Source: an uncultured Lachnospiraceae bacterium (GTDB lineage Bacteria; Bacillota; Clostridia; Lachnospirales; Lachnospiraceae). From it: a stretch of DNA of 6,806 bases. Both the position numbers and the translations under genes were made by a program. The stretch spans positions 1-6,806 of the forward strand of contig OMSM01000359.1 of assembly GCA_900313745.1 (NCBI GenBank), written 5' to 3'. Shown here in pieces: positions 1-6,091 of the stretch. Numbering within the stretch: the stretch's first letter is position 1; every line of letters starts with the position of its first letter. The notes below the pieces were generated by a model, which did no database searches, was not told the origin of the DNA, and saw only the letters and a list, made by a program, of their open reading frames with translations.

Positions 1-1
1 G

Positions 2-715
2 GATACGGGAATCGGCATCGACGACGGGCTGCTCCCGAGGCTGTTCGAGCCCTTTGTGCGCGGGGAGGAGACGCCGGAGGGCGTAAATCCTGGGCTCGGC
101 CTCGGACTTGCCGTCGCGTCGGAGTTCATCCGCGCGATGGGCGGGAGCATCGGCGTCAGCTCGACGCCCGGAAAAGGCTCGTCCTTCTCGTTAAGGCTCT
201 CGCTCTTTATCCCGCTGGATGAAAAGGGGAGGCGCATCAGCGCGCTGACAAGCAAGTCGCCGGAAGCCGGGAGCGGGAAGATTATCCGCGGAGTGTTCGG
301 CCAGGCAGGAAGGCCGGAGGCGGGCACAGAGAAGAAGCAGGGCAAAGCTTTCGAGGGAAAGCGGGCGCTGCTCGCGGACGCCGACCCCATCGGGACGACG
401 GATATGACCGCGCTCCTTACGGAGATGGGACTTGCGGTGGAGACCGCGGGCACGGGACTTGGCGCAGTCACGCTTACAGAGCGCAGCAGCGCGGGATACT
501 ACGACGTCATCTTCCTCGACTTCTCCCTCCCGGGCATGGACGGCCTGGAGACGGCGAGGCGCGTGAGGGCGGTAAGGCCGGACACGCCGGTCATCCTGCT
601 CACGCGGAGCGCCTTTGAGGAGGACATGGCGCAGGCGTCCGCAGCGGCGAACGGGGGAATCCCGAAGCCGGTGAAGAAGGAGACGCTGCTTACGGCACTG
701 ACCAGGGTGCTGTGA
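2..715 (+). CDS. Hybrid sensor histidine kinase, C-terminal part (HATPase end plus receiver domain), 5' truncated
   Basis: The reading frame is open from base 2 and ends with TGA at 713-715, so only the last 237 residues are present; the sensor, dimerisation domain and N box lie outside the window. Visible residues 1-7 are a G1 box (DTGIGID), followed by an F box (LFEPFVRG) and a G2 box (GLGLGLAV), the ATP-binding motifs of histidine kinases. A variable linker of about 50 residues follows, then a receiver domain from about residue 117. The receiver has the phospho-acceptor Asp in FLDFSLPGMDG (codon 518-520), the switch Thr (602-604) and the conserved Lys of the KP motif (665-667). Its acidic pocket reads LLADADP instead of the usual D-D/E-D pair, so one metal-binding acid appears to be Ala. 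The signal sensed and the partner are unknown. A GTG at 56 is internal and should not be taken as the start. The identification as a hybrid kinase is firm. Confidence 0.93.
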   Translation, partial: DTGIGIDDGLLPRLFEPFVRGEETPEGVNPGLGLGLAVASEFIRAMGGSIGVSSTPGKGSSFSLRLSLFIPLDEKGRRISALTSKSPEAGSGKIIRGVFGQAGRPEAGTEKKQGKAFEGKRALLADADPIGTTDMTALLTEMGLAVETAGTGLGAVTLTERSSAGYYDVIFLDFSLPGMDGLETARRVRAVRPDTPVILLTRSAFEEDMAQASAAANGGIPKPVKKETLLTALTRVL

Positions 716-751
716 CGGGCAGCGCAGCCAGGCTTAATCAGAGACACGTAA

Positions 752-779
752 AGGAGCCCTGCCTCGCGGCAGGGCTCCT
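752..779. terminator. Intrinsic terminator hairpin between convergent genes
   Basis: A perfect 12-bp stem (arms AGGAGCCCTGCC and GGCAGGGCTCCT) with a TCGC loop lies 36 bases after the kinase stop codon and downstream of the reverse-strand NYN gene. The forward-strand tail (CAATTGTAT) is only weakly T-rich. On the reverse strand the tail starts TTTACG. It probably serves both convergent genes, although neither tail is a classical U-tract. Confidence 0.7.
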
Positions 780-805
780 GCAATTGTATCAGGTATAAGG
801 CCGGG

Positions 806-846
806 GCAGCGGGCTCCGGTCCGCTGCAGTCCCCGTCCCGGCGGGG
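806..846. other. Second GC-rich hairpin cluster in the convergent gap
   Basis: GCAGCGG (806-812) pairs perfectly with CCGCTGC (821-827), extended inward by a G-U and a C-G pair around a TCCG loop. Next to it, CCCCG (831-835) can pair with CGGGG (842-846). Both lie directly after the stop codon of the reverse-strand NYN gene, which ends at 850. They may protect the 3' end or support termination on that strand. No U-tract follows, so they are not called as a terminator. Confidence 0.4.
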
Positions 847-849
847 AGA

Positions 850-1959
850 TTACTTCCTCGGCGTATCCAGCATGGTCACGGTGCTTCCGCTGACCTCGAC
901 GGATTTGATCATGCGGTTCAGGTAGACGTTGAAGCGGGTCACGCCGCTCTTCTTGATGCTTGCGTCGAGGTTGGGGTTCAGCTCGGTGAGCTCCGCGCGC
1001 AGCGTCCCGATGTCCATTTCCTTCGTCTTGTGGCGCTCGTAGATGCGCTTGATCTGCTGCTCGATCTCGGACTCCGAGGTTCCCTGCAGGGTGACCCAGG
1101 AGGTGTTGTCCTTGGTGGTCACCTGGAAGGAGGGGAAGTCCTTTACGAACTCGGAGAGCTTGCTGTAGTGGTAGTTTCGGACGTCGAAGTCCGGGAACAT
1201 CTTGTCGAGCCGGGAGCCGATCTCGCCCAGCGAGGTCTCGTAGCCGCCCGCGCTGTTGTCGGAGATGATCTTGATGATGGCGTTCTCCACCGTCTTCTTG
1301 TCGGTGAAGAGAGGCTGTCCCTCGGCGTCGGTCTCATCCGTGCTGTCGGAGACGTCGGAAGGGAAGTAGTCCGGAAGGGAAGCGGCGGCAGCGGCACTCG
1401 GGGTGCCGGCGGAAGTTTTGCCCTCCCTGGCCGGCTGGCCCTTGCTGCTGCTCCGGCCGGAGGAGGCCTTCTTCTTGCCGGAGGCCTTGCTGTTCTTTGC
1501 GGGGGTCACGTCGTCGTCGGAATCGTTGTTGTAGATCACGTCCAGGAACACGAAGCGCTCGCAGGAGACGCGGAAGGACTCGGGAGTTTTCTTCTCGCCC
1601 ATTCCCACGACGACCTTGCCGGCCTCGCGGAGCCTCTTGGCGAGATAGTTGAAGTCGCCGTCCGAGGAGGCAATGCAGAAGCCGTCGGCCTCGCCGCGGT
1701 AGAGGATGTCCATTGCGTCGATGATAAGGCCGATGTCCGAGGCGTTCTTGCCCGGCGTATTGTTGGGCTGCATGATCGGCGTAAGGGAGTGGGCCGAGGA
1801 GCAGGCAAGCCACGCGTGGAGGCGGTCCTGGGACCAGTCGCCGTACATGCGGCGGATGGTGATTTTGCCGTACTTGGACAGCTCGCTGATAATGGTGGAT
1901 ATGTATTTGGCGCTGACATTGTCGGCATCGATTAACAGCGCGATGTTGATGTCATCCAT
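850..1959 (-). CDS. NYN-domain (LabA/DUF88-like) putative RNase with C-terminal LOTUS/OST-HTH domains
   Basis: A 369-residue protein. Residues 1-145 are a NYN (PIN-like) domain: ALLIDADN at 7-14, NASDIGLIIDAMD at 72-84 and SSDGDF at 98-103 supply the Asp cluster (D11, D75, D81, D84, D100, D102) that binds metal in this nuclease fold. A low-complexity Lys/Ser/Ala linker covers about 150-215. Residues 222-292 fit an OST-HTH/LOTUS winged-helix domain, with the typical LGEIGSRL, FPDFDVRNYHYSKLSEFV and WVTL pattern. Residues 296-365 look like a second, more divergent copy. Bacterial proteins with this layout are thought to act on RNA, but their substrates are mostly unknown. The start at 1959 was chosen because the NYN core begins there and GGAG lies 11 nt upstream (1971-1974). 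The frame stays open to 2088, but that 43-residue extension is Pro/Gly-rich, unlike the family, and overlaps the probable leader. The gene is monocistronic and divergent from exonuclease III. The family call is firm; the activity is inferred. Confidence 0.9.
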   Translation of the reverse strand: MDDINIALLIDADNVSAKYISTIISELSKYGKITIRRMYGDWSQDRLHAWLACSSAHSLTPIMQPNNTPGKNASDIGLIIDAMDILYRGEADGFCIASSDGDFNYLAKRLREAGKVVVGMGEKKTPESFRVSCERFVFLDVIYNNDSDDDVTPAKNSKASGKKKASSGRSSSKGQPAREGKTSAGTPSAAAAASLPDYFPSDVSDSTDETDAEGQPLFTDKKTVENAIIKIISDNSAGGYETSLGEIGSRLDKMFPDFDVRNYHYSKLSEFVKDFPSFQVTTKDNTSWVTLQGTSESEIEQQIKRIYERHKTKEMDIGTLRAELTELNPNLDASIKKSGVTRFNVYLNRMIKSVEVSGSTVTMLDTPRK

Positions 1960-2064
1960 GATGCGTAAGTCTCCGAAAACAGGTATAATTTCAAAAGGCA
2001 TAAGGCCGGCCGGAGGAGGTCCGCTTAAGTGCGCTCCGCCCGGATGGCCGGCTTCAGATGCGGG

Positions 2065-2083
2065 GTCCTGTCGTGTGCAGGAC
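2065..2083. repeat. Short inverted repeat in the divergent promoter region
   Basis: GTCCTG (2065-2070) and CAGGAC (2078-2083) form a perfect 6-bp inverted repeat around TCGTGTG. An alternative register pairs CTGTC with GACAG. It lies just downstream of the predicted start of the reverse-strand NYN transcript, so it could be an operator or a leader hairpin. It is short enough to be chance. Confidence 0.35.
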
Positions 2084-2095
2084 AGCACCTATAGT

Positions 2096-2124
2096 AGTAT
2101 AAGCTTTATTTCGGATTTTGGAAA
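2096..2124 (-). promoter_or_regulatory. Candidate sigma-A promoter for the NYN gene
   Basis: On the reverse strand, TTTCCA (2124-2119, 4 of 6 to the -35 consensus) is followed after exactly 17 bases by TATACT (2101-2096, 5 of 6 to the -10 consensus). Transcription would start near 2089, giving a leader of about 130 nt before the start codon at 1959. This is the most AT-rich part of the 198-bp gap. The forward strand also has -10-like hexamers here (TATAGT 2090-2095, TATAAG 2098-2103), which may serve exonuclease III, but no good -35 could be matched to them. Confidence 0.4.
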
Positions 2125-2157
2125 TCGCAACTTCCCGCGAGGAGGCATTGAGATTTT

Positions 2158-2916
2158 ATGAAGAAGTTTATTTCCTGGAACGTGAACGGCCTGAGGGCGT
2201 GCGAGGGTAAGGGATGCTTCACGGAATTCGTTAAGAAAGAGGATCCGGACGCGATCTGCCTGCAGGAGACCAAGCTGCAGGAGGGCCAGATCACAATTGA
2301 TCTTCCCGGCTATTACGAGTACTGGAACTACGCGGAGAAGAAAGGGTATTCGGGAACCGCCGTCTTCACGAAGGAGGAGCCTCTCTCGGTCACGTACGGC
2401 ATGGGAATTGAGGAGCATGACCACGAGGGCCGCGTCATCACCCTGGAGTATCCGGACTACTACCTCATCACCGTGTACGTGCCCAACGCGAAACAGGAGC
2501 TGGAGCGCCTGGACTACCGGATGTGCTGGGAAGACGCCTTCCTGGACTACATCCGGGAGCTGGAGAAGGCAAAACCCGTGATCTACTGCGGGGACCTGAA
2601 CGTCGCCCACGAGGAGATCGACCTGAAGAATCCCAGGAGCAACCGCGGACACGCCGGATTTACCGACGAGGAGAGGGAGAAGTTTTCCGCAGTGATAAAA
2701 GCCGGTTTTGTGGACACCTTCCGCTATTTCTATCCGGACAGGACGGATGCCTACTCCTGGTGGTCCTACCGGGGGAACGCCAGGGCGAACAACACGGGGT
2801 GGCGCATCGACTACTTCGTGGTGTCAGGGAGTTTTGCCCCGAGGCTTAAGGACGCGCTGATTTACCCCGGGGTGACGGGATCGGATCACTGCCCGGTGGG
2901 GCTGGTCTTCGAGTAA
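2158..2916 (+). CDS. xth: Exodeoxyribonuclease III (AP endonuclease, ExoA/Xth family)
   Basis: A DNA repair enzyme that cuts the backbone at abasic sites and removes 3' blocking groups in base excision repair. The 252 residues cover the whole exonuclease-endonuclease-phosphatase fold and match the length of Bacillus ExoA. The active-site set is complete: N8 in SWNVNGLRA, E37 in CLQETK, Y107 in ITVYVPN, D146 and N148 in YCGDLNVAH, D218 in WRIDYFVVS, and D243/H244 in GSDHCPVGL. The ATG follows GGAGG (2141-2145) at a rather long 12-nt spacing, but the first residues MKKFISWNVNG are the family's normal N-terminus, which fixes the start. It is the first gene of a four-gene operon, 24 nt ahead of the Mrp gene. 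It would be called exoA in Bacillus naming. Nothing is missing or unusual. Confidence 0.97.
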   Translation: MKKFISWNVNGLRACEGKGCFTEFVKKEDPDAICLQETKLQEGQITIDLPGYYEYWNYAEKKGYSGTAVFTKEEPLSVTYGMGIEEHDHEGRVITLEYPDYYLITVYVPNAKQELERLDYRMCWEDAFLDYIRELEKAKPVIYCGDLNVAHEEIDLKNPRSNRGHAGFTDEEREKFSAVIKAGFVDTFRYFYPDRTDAYSWWSYRGNARANNTGWRIDYFVVSGSFAPRLKDALIYPGVTGSDHCPVGLVFE

Positions 2917-2940
2917 CATAAACAGGTCAGGAGGTTAATA

Positions 2941-3768
2941 ATGAGCGAAAACGAGAAAAAGGGCATGAGCTTTGAGGAAGCGAAGAGGAAGCACGAGCAG
3001 GAGACCAGTTTCGCGCCGAAGCCCGGAACCCGTGTGAAGAGGGTCATCGCCGTGGTGAGCGGCAAGGGAGGCGTCGGCAAGTCCCTTGTCACGGGTCTCT
3101 CGGCGGTAGCGGCGCGCAGGAACGGCTTCCGCGTGGCCATCCTTGACGCGGACATCACCGGCCCCAGCATTCCCAAGATGTTCGGCGTGACGCCCTACGA
3201 CGTAAAGGGTGACGAGACGGCGATCTATCCGGCCGAGACATCCACCGGCATCAAGGTGGTGTCCATGAACCTTCTCATGGAAGACCCGAACGCGCCGGTG
3301 CTCTGGCGCTCGCCGCTTATTACCGGCGCGCTTCGCCAGTTCTGGACCGATTTCACCTGGGGCGACGTGGACTACATGTTCATCGACATGCCCCCCGGAA
3401 CCGGCGACGTTCCGCTGACGGTCTACCAGTCCCTTCCTCTGGACGGCATCATCGTTGTGACCTCCCCCCAGGACCTGGTCTCGATGATCGTGGAGAAGGC
3501 GGTCGGCATGGCAAAACTCATGGGGAAGCCGGTTCTCGGCATCGTGGAGAACATGAGCTACGTGGAGTGCCCGCACTGCGGGGAGCACATCGCGGTTTTC
3601 GGTGAGAGCCATGTGGAGGAGATCGCGGCGAAGGAGGGACTGAAGGTCATCGCAAAACTTCCCATAAACCCGGATTACGCGGCCTTCGCGGACCGCGGCC
3701 AGTTCGAGTACGTGGATACGGCGGCGATAAGCGGTATTATGGAAGCTCTGCCGGCAATTGAAGAATAA
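2941..3768 (+). CDS. Mrp/NBP35-family P-loop ATPase, iron-sulfur cluster carrier (ApbC-like)
   Basis: Proteins of this family bind and transfer Fe-S clusters to target enzymes in the cytoplasm, using ATP, usually as dimers. The 275 residues contain the deviant Walker A SGKGGVGKS (40-48), a switch region LDADITGPSIPKMFG (68-82) typical of Mrp, and the Walker B-like motif DMPPGTGD (149-156). The CPHC motif (C210, C213) would hold a bridging cluster between two subunits, and these are the only two cysteines. The N-terminal DUF59 domain of longer Mrp proteins is absent, as is the Cys-rich N-terminal stretch of some clostridial homologues. A charged, probably helical leader of about 30 residues stands in their place. 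AGGAGG (2929-2934) lies 6 nt before the ATG. It is second in the operon, 15 nt ahead of the M48 protease gene. The symbol mrp is often used; the exact client proteins are unknown. Confidence 0.94.
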   Translation: MSENEKKGMSFEEAKRKHEQETSFAPKPGTRVKRVIAVVSGKGGVGKSLVTGLSAVAARRNGFRVAILDADITGPSIPKMFGVTPYDVKGDETAIYPAETSTGIKVVSMNLLMEDPNAPVLWRSPLITGALRQFWTDFTWGDVDYMFIDMPPGTGDVPLTVYQSLPLDGIIVVTSPQDLVSMIVEKAVGMAKLMGKPVLGIVENMSYVECPHCGEHIAVFGESHVEEIAAKEGLKVIAKLPINPDYAAFADRGQFEYVDTAAISGIMEALPAIEE

Positions 3769-3783
3769 GGAAGGTGACAGACG

Positions 3784-4803
3784 ATGGCAATTGATACAAG
3801 GTATTTTACCCATCCCAGCGATCAGAAGGCGCTCTCGGCACTTCAGTCAATTCCCGGGTTTACGCCGCTCCTAAAGGGATTTCTCAAGATTTTCAACGAG
3901 AGGACCTGGAGGATCCAGAACATGTCCGGTTCCGTGCGCCTCTCGCCGGAGCAGATGCCGAGGGTCTACAACCTTCTGGTGCCGATCTGCGAGAAGCTGG
4001 AAATCGAAGAGATCCCGGAGCTCTATCTGAAGCTTGATCCCAATCCGAACGCCTGGACCTCGGGCGACACCCAGATCTTCATCACGGTGACCTCCGGCCT
4101 TCTGGAGTACCTGACGGACGAGGAGCTGCAGGTCTGCCTCGCCCATGAGTGCGGGCACATTGTCTGCCATCACGTGCTGTACCAGACGATGGGGCAGCTG
4201 ATCTTAAACGGCACCGCTGCTGCGCTGGGACTTGGCGGCCTGGTGACCAGCGCAATCCAGATCGCGATCGCCTACTGGATGCGCTGCAGCGAGTTCTCCG
4301 CGGACCGCGCGGCGGCGATGTTCGCCGAGAAGCCGGAGCCGGTGGAGCATCTGATGCTCCGCTTCGCGGGCGCCGGCAAGGATCTGGAGAAGGAGATCTC
4401 CCTGGATCTCTTCCGGGCGCAGGCGGATGAATACCGTCAGTACGTTGACGATTCCAGATGGAATAAGGTGCTTGAATTCCTTGTGCTGGCCAATCAGAGC
4501 CATCCCCTGACCGCGGTGCGCGCGGCGGAGATCCGCAAGTGGTGTGAGACGGAGGATTTCAGGGCTCTTTGCGAGGGAGAGCCTTATCACTCCACTGAAG
4601 TCAGGGCCGCGATGCAGGCTGCGGCGGCAGACGAACCGGAGCAGGGCGTGCTTCTCTGCCCGAACTGCGGAACCAGGCTGTCTCCGGACGACAGGTTCTG
4701 CTACCGCTGCGGAACCAGAATCCGCCGGTGCCCGCAGTGCGGAAGAGTGGCCGGCATCGGCGAGACGTTCTGCATCAGCTGCGGGACGAAGCTGGATGAG
4801 TAA
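3784..4803 (+). CDS. M48-family zinc metalloprotease with two C-terminal zinc ribbons
   Basis: A putative peptidase of the HtpX/Ste24-like M48 family, 339 residues. The zinc-binding helix is LAHECGHIVCHH (119-130), giving H121, H125 and catalytic E122. The third ligand E170 is in SEFSADRAA, and SHPLTAVRA (239-247) is the usual motif near the end of the peptidase domain. The only strong hydrophobic stretch (about 137-165, rich in Gly, Ala, Leu and Ile) lies between the two zinc-binding motifs and may enter the membrane. Unlike HtpX there are no N-terminal membrane helices and no signal peptide. After the protease, residues 292-333 form two zinc ribbons (C292/C295 with C306/C309, and C316/C319 with C330/C333). 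The start is set by GGTGA (3773-3777), 6 nt upstream. It is third in the operon; the next gene encodes another zinc ribbon plus a membrane segment. Substrates are unknown; peptidase activity is predicted from the intact motif. Confidence 0.9.
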   Translation: MAIDTRYFTHPSDQKALSALQSIPGFTPLLKGFLKIFNERTWRIQNMSGSVRLSPEQMPRVYNLLVPICEKLEIEEIPELYLKLDPNPNAWTSGDTQIFITVTSGLLEYLTDEELQVCLAHECGHIVCHHVLYQTMGQLILNGTAAALGLGGLVTSAIQIAIAYWMRCSEFSADRAAAMFAEKPEPVEHLMLRFAGAGKDLEKEISLDLFRAQADEYRQYVDDSRWNKVLEFLVLANQSHPLTAVRAAEIRKWCETEDFRALCEGEPYHSTEVRAAMQAAAADEPEQGVLLCPNCGTRLSPDDRFCYRCGTRIRRCPQCGRVAGIGETFCISCGTKLDE

Positions 4804-4820
4804 GACAGGGAGGGATAGCT

Positions 4821-5240
4821 ATGTTCTGTACTAAGTGCGGCGCCGAATTGCCGGATGATGCTGTTTTCTGCTCCCGCTGCGGGGTTAAGATTGTGATTCC
4901 GGAACGGGTGTCCGGAACCGTGGAGAGGACGCAGACCGCTCCCGGCAGGGAGGCGGCTGTCGTTTACGGCGAGGAGGAGTTCAGGACCGCGGTGACTGAG
5001 AGGCGGGAGACCATCATTATCCGCGGAGAGATCGCGGGAAAGCTCGCGGAGAAGGTTAGGAACAGCTCCATGGGGAACCTGGTGTCCAATGTGGCGATCG
5101 TTGCGGGACTCATCTTCTTCTGGCCGGCGCTGGTCGGGGGAATTGCGGGCAAGCTCGTCACGAGGGAGCTGAAGAATTACGAGATCCAGTCGGCTTCCGC
5201 GGATGAAGTTGTCCTTATAAGGAAGGAAAAACTGCTGTAG
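4821..5240 (+). CDS. Small zinc-ribbon protein with one transmembrane segment
   Basis: A 139-residue protein of unknown function. It opens with a compact zinc ribbon, CTKC (C3, C6) and CSRC (C17, C20), very like the ribbons at the end of the protease encoded 17 nt upstream. Residues 28-85 are charged and polar, with no recognised domain. Residues 87-109 (from NLVSNVAIVAGLIFF to GIAG) form one hydrophobic segment able to span the membrane. A short charged tail of about 30 residues follows. With no signal peptide, the ribbon is probably cytosolic. GGGAGGG (4808-4814) sits 6 nt before the ATG. It is the last gene of the operon and its stop codon lies inside the loop of the terminator hairpin of the convergent regulator gene. 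A role as membrane partner or adaptor of the protease is inference from gene order and the shared ribbon type only. Confidence 0.82.
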   Translation: MFCTKCGAELPDDAVFCSRCGVKIVIPERVSGTVERTQTAPGREAAVVYGEEEFRTAVTERRETIIIRGEIAGKLAEKVRNSSMGNLVSNVAIVAGLIFFWPALVGGIAGKLVTRELKNYEIQSASADEVVLIRKEKLL

Positions 5241-5248
5241 GAGCAGTT
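5230..5248 (-). terminator. Intrinsic terminator of the YheO-like regulator gene
   Basis: AACTGCT (5230-5236) and AGCAGTT (5242-5248) form a perfect 7-bp stem with a 5-nt loop. Read on the reverse strand, the stem starts at the last base of the regulator's stop codon and is followed by TTTTCCTTCC-like pyrimidines, as expected for a terminator. On the forward strand no T-run follows, so the upstream operon gets little from it. The stem also contains the end of the small zinc-ribbon gene, so the two convergent genes are packed with a 7-bp gap. Confidence 0.6.
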
Positions 5249-5913
5249 CACATCTTCAGATAACGGTATACGGTGGGCTCGGAGATCCGGAGCTGTGCGG
5301 CAGTTTCCCGCACAGCTCCTTTCAGGTCAAAGATCTTCTGTCCGCGCAGCCGGCGGACAACCTCGATTTTCTCCTCCTTGCTCATGCGGCGGGAATCCAC
5401 CCCGAATTCCGCGACAGTTTTCTGGATGAGTGACGGAAGGATATCAGCAACGGCGGGACCGGCGTCCAGCGTCTCCGCGACCTCGGACGTCTGAGGCCGC
5501 TGCAGGTTGAACTGGGAGAGCAGCAGCTGGAGGGCGTTTTCCGCGTTTTCCACCGCCTCCGTATTCCTGTTGATGCAGAGAAGCCCCACAAGTGTGCCGC
5601 CGTTCTTAATAAAGAAGGTGCTGGAAATGAAGCTCTTCTCCTTGTTCTGCCCCTTGTAGCCGCTTAGAAAATCCTTGTCCAGGTATTCTTTCGAATTAAT
5701 GATCTGACGGGCGAGATCGGTCAGCGGATCGCCGACTTTCCGGCCGGAATGGTAGCCGTTCTCAATGGCGATAATCGAGTTCTCCGGGTTCGTCACGTCG
5801 TGCAGCACGACCTCGCAGGCGGGGCCGAGCACCCCGGCAAGAAAAGCCGCGAGCGGTTTGTAATAATTCAGTATTTCCCTGTTCTTCTTCTTAATGCTGT
5901 CTGTATTCTTCAT
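5248..5913 (-). CDS. YheO/DauR-like transcriptional regulator (PAS-like domain plus HTH)
   Basis: A 221-residue predicted DNA-binding regulator. Residues about 13-125 match the YheO-like PAS domain, including NYYKPLAAFLAGVLGP, EVVLHDV and GTLVGLLCINRNT. Residues 165-221 form the C-terminal helix-turn-helix, with MSKEEKIEVVRRL, FDLKGAVRETAAQL and ISEPTVYRYLKM. DauR, the best-known relative, represses D-arginine catabolism, and family members often lie beside amino-acid breakdown genes, which fits the divergent RidA and diaminopropionate lyase genes here. The ligand cannot be read from sequence. The frame is open to 6042, but the ATG at 5913 is preferred: it gives the usual family length, has purine-rich GAGG 8 nt upstream, and the 43-residue extension has no family character. 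Self-regulation through the shared 215-bp gap is likely but inferred. Confidence 0.88.
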   Translation of the reverse strand: MKNTDSIKKKNREILNYYKPLAAFLAGVLGPACEVVLHDVTNPENSIIAIENGYHSGRKVGDPLTDLARQIINSKEYLDKDFLSGYKGQNKEKSFISSTFFIKNGGTLVGLLCINRNTEAVENAENALQLLLSQFNLQRPQTSEVAETLDAGPAVADILPSLIQKTVAEFGVDSRRMSKEEKIEVVRRLRGQKIFDLKGAVRETAAQLRISEPTVYRYLKM

Positions 5914-5946
5914 GTCCTGCGCCTCGCTGTCCTCCGGTTTTCGGGA

Positions 5947-5976
5947 ATAATAATATTTTATCACGCCGATAAACAA
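5947..5976 (-). promoter_or_regulatory. Weak candidate promoter for the regulator gene
   Basis: On the reverse strand TTGTTT (5976-5971) is followed after 18 bases by TATTAT (5952-5947), in an AT-rich patch 34-60 bases before the regulator's start codon. The -35 match is poor (3 of 6), and overlapping -10-like hexamers make the exact position uncertain. Confidence 0.28.
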
Positions 5977-5988
5977 CAGGCTGTCGTT

Positions 5989-6020
5989 GTGACCAATTCT
6001 TTGCCGGAAGTTTTGGTCAC
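5989..6020. promoter_or_regulatory. Perfect 8+16+8 inverted repeat, candidate operator
   Basis: GTGACCAA (5989-5996) and TTGGTCAC (6013-6020) are exact inverted copies separated by 16 bases, so their centres are 24 bp apart, a little over two DNA turns. The element lies between the two divergent promoters, ending 8 bases before the -35 of the ridA promoter. This position suits binding of a dimeric or tetrameric regulator, most simply the adjacent YheO/DauR-like protein. The assignment to that protein is inference. Confidence 0.55.
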
Positions 6021-6028
6021 TCTTTCTA

Positions 6029-6057
6029 TTGAAAAGGCACACCGGAAAGATTATAGT
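6029..6057 (+). promoter_or_regulatory. Sigma-A promoter for ridA and the downstream lyase gene
   Basis: TTGAAA (6029-6034) and TATAGT (6052-6057) are each one base from the -35 and -10 consensus and are spaced by exactly 17 bases. Transcription should begin near 6064, giving a leader of about 65 nt before the RidA start codon at 6129. Confidence 0.72.
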
Positions 6058-6068
6058 AAATTTATCAT

Positions 6069-6091
6069 CGAGATAATTAATTATTATCTCG
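6069..6091 (+). promoter_or_regulatory. Perfect 9+5+9 palindrome at the start of the ridA leader (operator or attenuator)
   Basis: CGAGATAAT (6069-6077) and ATTATCTCG (6083-6091) are exact inverted copies around TAATT. The element begins about 5 bases after the predicted transcription start, a classic repressor position. On RNA it would fold into a hairpin followed at once by TTTTTG (6092-6097), which resembles an AT-rich intrinsic terminator. TCTCG occurs again at 6105-6109 with another T-run (6111-6116), so CGAGA could pair with either copy. The sequence alone does not decide between DNA operator and RNA attenuator. Confidence 0.55.

Noticed and set aside
1030..1935. Open frame of 301 codons on the forward strand, opposite the NYN gene
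   Set aside because: It is fully antisense to a clear NYN-LOTUS gene; its product is a Val/Gly/Leu-rich composition typical of a mirror frame in GC-rich DNA, with no domain pattern.
1960..2088. Extending the NYN protein by 43 residues to an upstream ATG at 2088
   Set aside because: The extension is Pro/Gly-rich, does not resemble family N-termini, and would start at the predicted transcription start; the NYN core begins properly at 1959.
2089..2652. Open frame of 187 codons on the reverse strand over exonuclease III
   Set aside because: It is antisense to a complete exonuclease III with all catalytic residues and resembles no known family.
2935..3813. Open frame of 292 codons on the reverse strand across the Mrp gene
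   Set aside because: It is antisense to a well-conserved Mrp gene, has a His/Arg-rich composition, and lies across operon signals; a mirror frame.
5914..6042. Extending the YheO-like regulator by 43 residues to an ATG at 6042
   Set aside because: The extension runs through the palindrome and AT-rich promoter region and exceeds the usual family length; the ATG at 5913 has a better ribosome binding site.
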